Shown: one piece after another, positions 25,901 through 36,540 of the stretch | How positions within the stretch are numbered: the stretch's first letter is position 1 | How the letters are laid out: the number at the start of each line of letters is the position of its first letter | Program-made: the position numbers and the translations under genes | The notes under the pieces: model-generated | Told to the model about the DNA's origin: nothing | Database searches by the model: none | What the model saw: only the letters and a program-made list of their open reading frames with translations | Source: Pempheris klunzingeri | Lineage: Eukaryota; Chordata; Actinopteri; Acropomatiformes; Pempheridae | Reading direction: 5' to 3' | NCBI RefSeq assembly: GCF_042242105.1 | Contig: NC_092020.1 | Location: 16,150,788 to 16,214,787 of the forward strand | Length of the DNA: 64,000 nt

Positions 25901-27090
25901 CCACCCTAAAGCTATCCTGGTGTAACGTAACTCAAAATAAACTCCCAGCTCAGGGGAGTTAATGATTTGTCTTTTCACTCTGAAAACATCTGACACGTCT
26001 TTTAAAATCATCAGTTCAGATTAAAAGAAAAAAAGAAAAAAACGGCTAGCAGCCAAATCATTGCAAGTGTTTAGTTTGTTTTTTTTTCTTTTAAAAAAAG
26101 GGAGAAAATTGTGCATAGTAGCCTGAATCTCCTCCCTGTCCTCCGCATGTCTTGGCACATGACATGTGTGAGGTCTGGTTTTGTCTTTAAAGTCCAAGAG
26201 AAGCTTTCGAATTTGAAAATAGTATCTTCAGCCACCAGGGAGGAGGAATGCACCAGTCGTTTAGTTGTTTTGTGAGGTTATATTGATTGGAGATCAGTTC
26301 CTGCAAGAAGAGAGGATAATGAGACGATGTTGATTGGTTCATAAAACCAGATTATGTAAGTGATGAGCTATGACACAATCAGCTCACAGAGTTCACATCT
26401 GTAAAGTAAATCACTGCATAGTGCTGATTAATAAAACAGTCGATTAGCAGAAAATTAATCAGCAATCATTTTGATAATTGTTTTGGATACTAACAGTTAT
26501 TTTTAGCATCAGTCGTACTGATGTACTATTTTATCGTTTGGTCTAAAAAATAAACAGCTTTCCAAGAGCATGACGTCTCCAAATGTCTCAGTTTGTCCCA
26601 GAAACCGAAATGTATTCAATTCACAGTGATATAAAAACAGAGAAAAGAAGCAAATTGTTCTATTTGAGATGCAGAAAAGGGCAAATGTTTAGCTTTTTTT
26701 CTTTTCTGTTGATCGATTAATCCACTAATAGACTAAGATCACTTTAAATTGATCATTTAAATTGTTTATCGAGCAAAAATGCCAAACATTTTGTGTTTCC
26801 AGCTTCTCAAATGTGACAAATTTGCTGACAATTTTTTTTTTTGTTTATTTAAATGTAAATTGAATCTTGGGGTAAATGAAACACTTGAAGGCGTCACCTT
26901 GGCCTCTGGAAAACTACATGTGTGCATTTTTTGTGTGTATGTTTACAGAGACTAAATAATTGGTCAAAAGTGTGAACACAGAAGAATCAGTTATGAGGAT
27001 GATCGTTAGTGGCACCCTAATGGTTTGTGTGGTCACAGAGGCTGAGGGTGATCAGAGTACCTGGCTAACTTCGTGGGATCAGCGGAAGAC
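22930..27090 (-). other. foxo4: probable foxo4 3' UTR
   Basis: Minus-strand sequence after the foxo4 stop codon. Two AATAAA signals (complement of TTTATT at 22944-22949 and 22953-22958) lie about 4.1 kb downstream. Long 3' UTRs are usual for FOXO genes. Nearer signals exist, for example around 26.85 kb inside a MITE copy, so shorter forms are possible. The gap of about 650 bp to the sestrin 3' end shows nothing recognisable apart from a small repeat scar (cagcgcccccgagtggca at about 22832). Confidence 0.4.
26419..26970. mobile_element. palindromic MITE, two adjacent partial copies in the foxo4 3' region
   Basis: It contains cagtcgattagcagaaaatt, cttttctgttgatcgattaa, ccagcttctcaaatgtg and cttgaaggcgtcacc, the blocks of the abundant teleost MITE seen elsewhere in the window. 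The second half repeats family blocks out of order, suggesting a nested or tandem insertion. Confidence 0.55.
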
Positions 27091-29832
27091 TTAGCTGGGC
27101 ACCCAGCTGTGAGCGGAGCCCTGTGTGGTGGCTGGGCCAGCGTAGCCTTGGCCTCCAGGCAGTATGGGGTCAAAGTTGAAGTCAATGCCATCTCCATCCA
27201 TGAGGTCACTGTTGATGATGTACTCCACGTCACAATCCAGGTTTTCGGTGAACATGTCTATGTCCAAATCTGTGGGCAGTCGGTCCTGTACGGTCTGGAA
27301 GCAGGACGGAGCTCCGAACTGGCTCATCCCCTGCAGACTCAAGCCGGGATTGGCTGAGGCGACGGGCCCTCCAGGATGAGAGCCCACCGCTGGCACCGTG
27401 GCGTGCTGAGCTTTGAGAGCAGAGAGCTGTGACGGGTCCTGAGACATACCTGAGAGGATCATCCCCAACCCCATCTGAGAGTGATGCTGGTGTTGTTGTT
27501 GTGGCTGCTGCTGCTGCGGTTGCGGCTGGTGCGGCGGCTGCTGCTGACGGTGAAGGTGATGCTGCTGCGGCTGCATCTGAGCCTGCAGCGCCATGGGGGC
27601 CACCGTGTTCGGCTCCAGCCCTTTACCCAACAGCAGCTGGTTGGGTTTGGATCTCACGCCCACCACGGATGAGCCCAGGCCCATCAGGCCCACCCCGCCA
27701 GGGCTCTGCAGGAGGGGATCCACCTGGGTCATCATGACATCACTCGGAGGAGGGGAGTCAGAGGTGAGGAGCGCCTCCAGGCTGGAAGGCACGTGGGGGC
27801 TGTAATGGCCGCTCCCACGAGTGCCGGTGCTGGACATGGGGTTGAAGAGGGAGTTGCTGAAGGTTGTCGGCTCTTTGCTGCTGGGCCCACACTGAGAGAT
27901 GGCGGCCTGGGTCCCAGTGTGAGTGGAGGCTTGTGGGAGGCTGGATGGTTGCAGCTGATGGAAGGAGGAGAAGCCTGAGCCACGAGGCAGCAGAGTGGAG
28001 GCAGAGGGCAGCGGAGTGGGAGGTGCCGGTGGGGCTGTGCTGGGACTGGCCCCTCCCTGCTGCCCCGTCATCAATGTGAGGCCATCGATAAGATCCAGCT
28101 CCTCCATGAGGGTCTCAGTGAGGGTCGGGGTCAGGTTGCTGGCAGTGTATCTTCCCAGCAAACTGTCCTCTGGCAGGTTATCGTCATCCTCCTGTCCAGG
28201 AGCGATGGGGGACAGGCGTCCGCTCAGGGTGCTGGCGTTGGAGCTTGTGCGCGGGCGGAACGTGGTCCACATGTCGTTGTCGTCCAGGCTGCCGCGGGAC
28301 GAGGGGCTGCTGCTGTTAACCCCCCATTTGGGAAACTGCTGGGACGAATTAGGGCTGTCTGCGCCTGCTGAACCTGTGCTGCCGTCACCCTGCAGCGCCC
28401 CTCCAGTGCCCCCCAGACCCGCTGCTCCCGCCTGCTTCTTGGTCTGCTTGGCCCTCATGCGGCTCTTCAGCAATTTGCTGCTGTTGTCCATGGAGGCAGC
28501 CCGGCGGCGAGGAGCTTTCCCGGTCTTCCCTCCCTCTGGGTTGAGCATCCACCAGGAGCTCTTACCTGTTGATTCATTGTGCACCCTCAGGAACTTGTTG
28601 TGGAGTGATAAATTGTGGCGAATTGAATTCTGAAAACAGAGAGAAAGAAAAAAGGGAAAACTTGAAAAAAAAGTGTATCTATGGAGATTAAGAGAGGGTC
28701 TCCTGTCAGTAAACATTATTCTATTTGCTACTATTTTATTTATTTTACTTTCACTACTAGTAAACATACTTCAGCACTGCCAAACTTCAGCACTTAAATC
28801 ACGGAAATACATGATTGCATTTTGGCATCTTACGTCCTACTTGGACGTTGGGGCAAACGCCAAAGGTCACAGGATAAATCTGAGGGGTCACGACATCATT
28901 TACACTTCTGTTACACTTTAGTATATAATTTTTTATCAGACTTTCCTCTAATCTTAGCTTTTTTTCTAGTGATCCACTGGATAGTTAGACATAATTAACT
29001 TAAACTAATTTACTTCAATGATTTATTATTTCAAAAAAGTGGGTCACAACTAATAGATGAATATGAATGTGAAGGAAGTAGTTGTTACTTTGTATCGAGG
29101 GGATACAAGCCAGAAATAAATGGAAACCTCTCCTTTGACCTGCACTAGAAAAGTATTTCCTAAGTCGGATTTATTTCAGGTCAGCTCAGATCTGCTTTGT
29201 CCCACAACAAAAAATTATTGTTTCTTTGATATTTGGATTAATTTTTCTGTTTTTGCCCCTCACTTCTGCAAACCAGCGCTCCTATGATGCAACATAACTT
29301 AAAGCTATAAATCTGTGACTTATGGCACTTGAAGCATTGAGTCCAAGCTGTGAAGTGATGCAGTAAAGATGTACACCGCCCATTTGCTCACCTTCCAGCC
29401 GGCTGAGCTGTTGCTGTCTCCTTTGTCTCTGAAGTAAGGCACTGTTTTCACCATCCACTCATAGATCTGTGCCAGGGTCAGCCTCTTCTCAGGTGAGTTC
29501 TCGATGGCCTGACTAATCAGATCTGCGTAGCTCTGGTTCCCCCACGCGTTGCGCCGGGATGATCCTTTGCGTGGCGTCGCACCGGCTCCGCCCACGCCGG
29601 CCACAACCCCGCCCTCGACCGCCGCCGCAGCCTTCTCGGGCTCGGACGTGATTTGCTGCGTCTCGGGCTTGTCCTCATCGGCGGGTGGGGTCCCGGCGGC
29701 GGACTCGGTGCCATCAGCGCCCTCCGGTTTGACAGCAGAGATGTCGGGTCTGGGCAGGGGCCACGTGCAGGAGCGGGGTCTGCTCTGCGGCTCGAAATCT
29801 GGGTCAATGGGGGGCACAGACGACTCCTCCAT
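27091..29832 (-). CDS. foxo4: forkhead box protein O4 (two coding exons, 659 aa)
   Basis: A FOXO transcription factor acting in the nucleus downstream of insulin/PI3K-AKT. Exon 1 is 29832-29392 (ATG in good context; donor after AAG) and exon 2 is 28629-27091 (stop TAA). The intron of 762 bp falls at GWK|NSIRHN inside the forkhead domain, the conserved FOXO position. Residues: AKT site RPRSCT with Thr23; forkhead about 93-182 ending [18 protein letters not shown] with Ser193; RPRTSS with Ser277; a Gln/His-rich tract (27.48-27.6 kb); and an acidic transactivation end [19 protein letters not shown] then [12 protein letters not shown]4 is preferred over FOXO1, 3 and 6 because of [45 protein letters not shown] and [22 protein letters not shown]. 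It is longer than human FOXO4 (505 aa) and keeps a terminal HSWVPS, as in FOXO1 and FOXO3. It converges with the sestrin gene. Confidence 0.95.
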
Positions 29833-30879
29833 GGCGGTCCTCTGAACTTCCTCTCAACCAGACAGATGGGACCACTTACACATCTACCTTTAGAATGTAA
29901 GGGTAACTTTGAGCGGATGATGCTTTAAAAAAAAAAAACCTGACAGAAAAACAATATGCTTCATCCACTGCGGGGGTGTAAACAGAGGGGCCTAGAGAGG
30001 AGACGTAATAATCTGGACACACCAATAGCCTCAGTTAATCCTCAGATTGGAGATTAGGGAACCCAAATAATCTCCTTAATAGTAACTATCATAAACGCTC
30101 CGATTTATATAGACTGAAGGAGGGCTGGGATGGGAGTCCCTTTGTCTGAATGAAATAAAAACAAAAGTGGCAGAGTGGAAATGAGCAAACATCTGGATCT
30201 ACAGAGGTTTTGGCTCACATGAAAATGAATGACTAAATCTTAGAGGTGCAAGGATGCAAAAAATGCCATTCCTGTCAACACATTTTGATTAAAAAATATC
30301 TGTCAATGGGTAAATGTAATAAAAAGTATACTTGAAACTGTAATACCGTAATATTTTACAAATAAATCAAAAATGTCGTACCAAAATTGTCAAATTATGT
30401 GGAAATGTATATTCAATTTCTCATTCAAGCTCGGGATTTCTCTGAGCTGTAAAGCTATGAACACTACAAACAGGGATTAGCTGTCTAGTGTTACAAAGGA
30501 GCTTCTCAGGAGAGCCCCTGTCCGTCTCCACTTGTAAACAACGTGATGTCTGAGCGCTGTACAATCCACAAAACCTCGACCCAAACTTTTTTTTTTTTTT
30601 TTAAATCACCAAAACGACACTCAAACACTCATAGAACAGTCCAGTCAAGCCTGAAAACGGATCGGCTGATTATCCCACCAAAGGTTTTGTTCTCCAACTA
30701 ATAAAAAAAGTGTAAAAAAGACGGTGGCCGCCGTCTCTTCGGCCTGTGTGATAAAGCCGCTGTAACTAAAACCACCAGAGATACTTCAGCCAAGAAGGAG
30801 GGACGGGGGAGCCGATTTAGCAAAGAGTTTAGTAGTGTTTAAGAGGATAAAAAGTGGTGAAGATGAGAGAAATATGCGC

Positions 30880-31450
30880 AGGAAGAAAACTCCGGGCTTC
30901 AGGTCTGCATGATCCGCCACATTGCGGCCGGGCGCATGTCACCATCTGCCATGTTTCTCCACACTCCTGCCGCGGCGCACGATGCTCGAAGAGGCGGTTA
31001 TAAAACCCTCCAAACCGAGGCCCGGAGCTCCGCCGCTCCCCGCCCCGCCGTCTCCGTAAACAGGCTACAAAGCGGATCCCCGGGTGGTGTTTGGGTGAAG
31101 TTGGGTCGCCTCGGAGGTCTGTCGGCTCCCACTCGCCGCACTTTGAAAACAGCACGATAGCCTCCGTAACGTTAGCTGGTTAAGCTCCTGCTACTCCAGA
31201 GTTTACAATCCGTGAAAAAGTCCGTCAAATGCCTCCGGTAACTCCCCCCAAGTGGTCGCTTTTAATCGCTGATGACTTTTGTAAAAGTTGCCGTCGTTGT
31301 GGCTGTCCAAATATCCGCTCCTTCACTGTCTTTTTGACTTGTTTTGTTTTGTTTTGACTCGAGGCGAAGACTCCCTTCTGACGTCTGTTTACCACTGTCA
31401 GCCAGCCCGCTCTGCGCATGCGCCCAGTGGATTTCTGGGAAACCGAGTCG
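30880..31450 (-). promoter_or_regulatory. foxo4: foxo4 CpG-rich promoter region
   Basis: This is the most CpG-dense segment between foxo4 and ubl3, with gcggccgggcgc, cgccccgccgtctccg and many CG pairs, about 1 kb upstream of the foxo4 ATG. The stretch from 29833 to 30880 is AT-rich and looks like 5' UTR or a leader intron. A cgtaacgttagctgg motif at about 31166 echoes the motif at the sestrin and ubl3 promoters. The exact start site is not visible. Confidence 0.5.
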
Positions 31451-31771
31451 TTCATGTGACAGCACTGGAGTAAACAGCATCTGAAGGAGGCAGCGCGAAC
31501 CTGTCCAGGTACATTATGTAACCGTTTATGAAAGTGTGCTAGTGCACTTAGGGCACTTAATGTACGGTTTAATTAAAGCAGATTAGTGAAGTGATACTAG
31601 TGACAGACTTAAACTACTAAACAACATGCTTCGATATAACTAATAAAGATAATGTTCAAAAGTGTCCCTCTACTGTGTGACTGGAATAACATAGACCCCA
31701 AGGCTGAAAAAAAAAAAGTTCACCTTGTGCACTGCACTGTGAGTTTGGTGTTTTATTAGTTTGGATCAAAA

Positions 31772-32020
31772 CTCCATCCATTGTCTACACCACTTATCCT
31801 TAAGGGTCACAAGGGGGCTGGAGCCAATCCAAGATGACACTGAGTACATCCTGGACTGGTCGCCAGCCAACACATAAAGACATACAACCATTCGCATTCA
31901 CTCTTGCGGGCAATTGAGAGTCACCAATTAACCCTAACCTGCATGTCTTTGGACTGTGGGAGGAAGCCGGAGTACCCGGAGAAAACCCACACAAGTACGG
32001 GGAGAACATGCAAACTCCAG
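31772..32020 (-). mobile_element. tRNA-SINE copy, head missing
   Basis: It starts on the plus strand with atccattgtctacacc and contains ctggactggtcgccagccaa, gtcaccaattaaccctaacc, catgtctttggactgtggg and ggggagaacatgcaaactcc. It stops there, so the tRNA-like head is lost. It belongs to the same family as 16214-16565. Confidence 0.8.
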
Positions 32021-33189
32021 CGAATTCGGCTAGCGAATTTGTACCTACCCACTGGATCCAAACTAACTCTTTAAAATACACAATATCACAAACAAACAAA
32101 CCTGCAAAATGACTGCTTTTGTCAATGGAGTCTGGTGGCTTTGAACTGAGATATATAACAGCTGTTTCTAGTTAAACAAAGAATATCTTACTGGTCTGTA
32201 TCTGTAGGGATGCTTCCCATTATGTTAAGACACTTCAAATAACAATCTGAGCCTGTCAGTGCCAAAAACAAAAACAGAGCCACAAGGTCAGGAAATAATG
32301 AAGGACCCTCCTGAGTCAATATTGTGCCTTTGTGTTGCAAATTCCTATAAAAAAGAGGATGTGGGGCCTTGGGGCAGTTGTCCATTTTGTACTGTCTGTA
32401 ATCCATCTTTACTCCACGAGGCAGACACTTTTTAGAAGTTGGGCGTGAAAGTTCACTCTTCATCTTGGGACCAATGAGTGTGACAGATGATCTTACATTA
32501 AAGGTCCCCTTACTAGCTTTTTGAGAATTTCAACCACATTTCATCTTCATCAGTCCATCAGTTCCACGCTAAGCCATTCATTGATAAAGATTGTAGTATG
32601 TGGTTGAAACCTGATGAAGGTCTAGGAATCGAAATGTTATATTTTCAGTAAAGTTAAAGTTTACAAGTAATCTGACAGTTTGTTGGAGCTTTCTGTGGCT
32701 GAAACCTCAGAATAAGATAGTAAGTGAGTTGAGTTGAGAACTTGCTGAAGTCTGACTGGAGTCACAGTTTCATCCATTAAATATGTGACTTTGGCTCTAC
32801 TAGAGTCGTATTATTAGACATATAAGAAATGGATTCTGTGAACTTGAAAATGTTGCTGGCTTGAGCTATAGTCTAAGAAATTAATTAAATTTTTATCTGC
32901 TTTGTCTGCTGAGGAACAAAATATCTCAGTTTATTGTTTTTTTTAAATATTAACTATACTATTCTTATTGTATCTTAGTGTGATTTAGATCTGAGACTTG
33001 ACTGGAGATTGTGATGGATTTAGGTGTGACTATTACTTATTGCCTTGTCATATGGATGTTTAAGAACTGGCAGGGTCTTTGATGATTTCTGTGTACAGTC
33101 ACTAGCTGACAGGAACCTGATGAACAGTGAAATGACACAACAGATGTGATGAATTAGAAAACCTGCAGTGAGAAAACATCTTGTAGGTT

Positions 33190-33312
33190 CTCAGTTTAAT
33201 TCAATTGGGTTTATTGGTATGACAGTTAGCCAAGTAACGAAATACATGAATGAATGAAGGAATTAATAAATAAATACATAGATAGATAAATAGATAAATA
33301 AATAAATACAAT
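33190..33312. repeat. repeat remnant with AATA/GATA simple sequence
   Basis: A ttcaattgggtttattgg motif, then gaatgaatgaagg and ataaataaatacatagatag units. It looks like the tail of a retroposon followed by slippage-prone simple repeat. Confidence 0.5.
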
Positions 33313-33381
33313 TGGTCCAATACTTTGGACAGTATACATTAAACCTCATTAGTCAATCATATATGCAGTATATATAGCCTT

Positions 33382-33558
33382 CTCATACTGGTTATCCATA
33401 TGAATCCCAGGGGGTGGGGGGGCAGTGGAGCCAATTCAGTCACAGAGCCGACACATAGAGACACACAACCATTCACGCTCACACCTACGGGCAACTTAGA
33501 GTCACCAATTAATCTGCATGTCTTTGGACTGTGGGACATTATATCCTATATCCTATAT
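33382..33558 (-). mobile_element. tRNA-SINE copy, 5' and internally truncated
   Basis: It has ggagccaattcagtcacag, aaccattcacgctcacacc, agagtcaccaattaatctgc and tgtctttggactgtgggac, then attatatcctatatcctat. Both its breakpoint and the following tatcc repeats are shared with the next copy, so the pair is a local duplication. Confidence 0.75.
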
Positions 33559-33800
33559 CCATCCATCCATTATCTATACCACTTATCTGTCAGGGTCGCA
33601 GGGGAGCTGGAGCCAATCCCAGCTGACTTCGGGTGAGAAGAAGTGTACGCCCTGGACTGGTCGCCAGCCAATCACAGGGCCAACACACAAAGACAAACAA
33701 CCATTCACGCTCACGCTCACACCTACAGGTAATTTAGAGTCACCAATTAATCTGCATGTCTTTGGACTGTGGGACATCATATCCTATATCCTATATCATT
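33559..33800 (-). mobile_element. tRNA-SINE copy, duplicated neighbour of the preceding copy
   Basis: It starts at catccatccattatctata and contains cccagctgacttcgggtg, ctggactggtcgccagccaa and catgtctttggactgtggga, ending in the same catcatatcctatatccta junction as the copy just upstream. The tRNA head is missing at the same point. Confidence 0.78.
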
Positions 33801-35669
33801 ATCTTCTAATTACATCCCAATGGATCACTTCACACTGTGTGTGTGTGTGCCTAGGGCATTCACTGTCCCTCAGGTTGTGGCTTGTTGATACATGTTGGGC
33901 AGTTAGATCTGCTCTGCCTCCAGAGTTGAATTTGTTGAAATAAATGCTCCTTGTTTTACTGAATGTTTTTTCTCGATGCCTTAGTGCAAAGCTTACTGTT
34001 AAGGTTTCAGCAAAGTGAATTGTCTTGGTGTATTATGTGCTTTAGTCCCAATGTAGTTCTTAGAGTATTTGTCAGATCTCATAAAATTGTAATATGCCAC
34101 TGATTGTATTGTATTCTGCTTACCTGTGATACTCTCTGTTCATCCTGCTGAAAAGAAACCTGATACATCCCGACTTATACTGTAGCCTACTTAAACTTCA
34201 TCTCTAACATTTGCTTTTAAATCCTGCACTGTTCCTCTTTGGCCTCTTTGAGTCATGCCTGAGAAGAGGCCGGCTTCCTGTGTAAAAGCCTGCTGTGGCT
34301 CCAGGCATCTGAAAGCTGCTCTACCATGACTCACCCGACAGTTCATGGTGTGGGATCAACATCAGGGGCCAGAGAACATGTGCTGTCTGTAGGTAACCAG
34401 GAAGGAGGCTTGACTCACCACAGTGCTGAGCTGTCTCCTGTTTTGATTAGCTTTTTCTATGCCAGGTTTTACACCCATGTCCCCAAAGGTGGATCAGTGT
34501 TTGTATCGGCCTGCTGACTGGATCTTCATCTTGGATGAAAATGTGAGGTTTTAAGTTTAAGGATAATTCAAGTAATTTTACACCTTTGCCTCATTTTTAC
34601 ATATTTTGGGTTTGAAATGACTATTAGGTACAAAAACTTTTGGAAGTGGTCCAGTCGATCGCTTTGGCTGACAGCCAAGGGTGGCAAATGATTTACAACG
34701 GCTGAAAAAAATCAGGATATTGCCCTAGATCACAAAATATCTACTAAAAGCTTTTGTTTTTGCCACTTGACAGGCTCAGATTGTCACTCAGAGTGTCTCA
34801 CCAAGAACCTTTTTGTTTAACCAGAAATAGCAGGACATGCCAGACATGATTGACAAAAATTGTAATTTTACATGGAAGTTGAGAAGTCTTACCCTGTCTC
34901 ATTCAATTGGTTTGTTAGTGTTATTGGTTGACTTCGGTGTTTGAAAGGTTTAGTTCAGATCCAACTAAATACCTGTGTAACACATTATAACACAAACAAA
35001 ATAACTGATTGAGGCAGCGGTTGACCAACAACTCCTATCTTCTGCAAGCTAAAATTACTAACATTGTCTGTGGAGTCTGAATTGGAGTTTGAATTGTGCT
35101 ATACAGTGGTTGTTTCTGGTGACATGAAAAGGATCTTACAGGTCTAATCTCTGTAAGATTAATTTCCGTAATGTTGTCAGACATTTTGCATTACAATCGG
35201 AAAAACAAACACTTTTATTAGACATACTTTGATCGGGTACAATTGCCCTGAAGCCACTGCTTCCTGTTAGCTGCTTGTCCTCGCCTGCCAACGGAGGGTT
35301 CCTTTTGAACCCAAAATACATGTATGTAAAAACAGGGCCTTTAAAATGTGATTACAACATACTCACACTGAACAAACAATGGGCTCTGTTTTAATTCACA
35401 TTAAACTAAACAGATAGTGTAGTTTTATACTGTTCAAATATGTTAAGATATTAATGACAACTGAGCAAACTCAATCCGCTGATGAAGACCATGTGAAATG
35501 GTTCATTTCAACATTTTTGCCAAACTATTACTTCCAAAGACAAGAATGAGCATTAATGCTGAGTACTGGGAGTAATCAGGGCTGCTATACAGTGATGTGG
35601 CTCTAAAGGAAATGTTTTTTTTACAATATAGATTTATTTATAATGCCACAGAGCTGAGTTTACTCAAGC

Positions 35670-36540
35670 TGGACTTCAACTCCCAGAAGCCTTCGCGGTC
35701 GTTCTCTGTGTTTACAACCAGCTGACATCCGGCGTCTTCCCGTCCATTAGCCACCGATACCCACAGTCAACGATATCCATCCACACTCGATATTTTTCTC
35801 ATGAAAAGCGCCTTCCGCTGATTCTTCAACTCAACTGAATGCAAAATCTCATCACATTCATCAGATGCAGGTGAGGGCGACAGCTCAAAGAGTTGCACAT
35901 TTCAGTTAGCCCGCAGCTAGCGTTAGCAGAGTTGGCATAAGCTAACACAACAGCTACTGCTAATGTTAGCAAAAGCCTTCTCTGTTCGCAGTCCTCAGTT
36001 TCAACATCTGTCAGGACAAAACTCGGTGCTAGACGGTGTGATCGGGCGAGATACCTTATCTAGATATTTAACTTGAAGTGTTTTATTACTTCAAGCCAGC
36101 TAATCAGCAGCGACGGTTGAGTCTAGCTAACGCTGATATAAGAAACGTTAGCCCGCTAGCCTAACTAGCTTCACGTTTCCTGTTAGACTTAGGCTATTAA
36201 GCTCGCCGCTGCCGTAGCCTGGCAAGTCAAGTTTTTTATTTTAATCTGGCAAATTAAGTGAGTCTGTTTTTTTCACTAAGTTACTTATACGATTCCAGGT
36301 ACATATTCGATCCTGTGCAGGTTAGATCGATAATGTTATGATGTTAGCTGTGGCGATAGCGACATGCTAGCACGGTGGATAATGGATTATGTGCAGTGCA
36401 GTTATGGTGCCAGGCGGTGGGAAGCAGCCTCACAGTGTCTGTGTTGTTTGTATTAGGGCTCTGGCCCCGTCTCCAGCAGTTGAAGCGCACCAGTCCTGTC
36501 CTTTCTGCTCCACATCCACGGCCTTCCTCCTTCCTGAGCC
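35670..36540 (+). promoter_or_regulatory. ubl3: ubl3 promoter and 5' leader
   Basis: A ZNF143/THAP11-type element, acttcaactcccagaagcc, lies at 35673-35691 (consensus resembles ACTACAATTCCCAGAATGC). A likely leader exon ends at about 35871 (catcagatgcag, donor gtgagg), and an acceptor (tattag) at 36456 would join it to the leader just before the ATG at 36541. The 35.9-36.2 kb stretch is dense in gctaac and cgttagc motifs. The leader exon assignment is inferred from splice signals only. Confidence 0.5.

Larger units (their letters stand above)
31500..35640. other. intergenic region foxo4 to ubl3
   Basis: No coding exons recognised. Contents are SINE copies (31.77, 33.38 and 33.56 kb), an A-rich repeat with GATA/AATA units at 33.19-33.31 kb, and AT-rich single-copy sequence. 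Confidence 0.7.

Noticed and set aside
27995..28633. 212-codon ORF on the plus strand
   Set aside because: It is antisense to foxo4 exon 2 and open only because of the GC-rich codon pattern of the real gene.
32018..32042. cgaattcggctagcgaatt resembling a cloning polylinker
   Set aside because: Only about 20 bp with two restriction-like words, directly following a normal SINE fragment and continuing into ordinary fish DNA. Chance is more likely than vector contamination.
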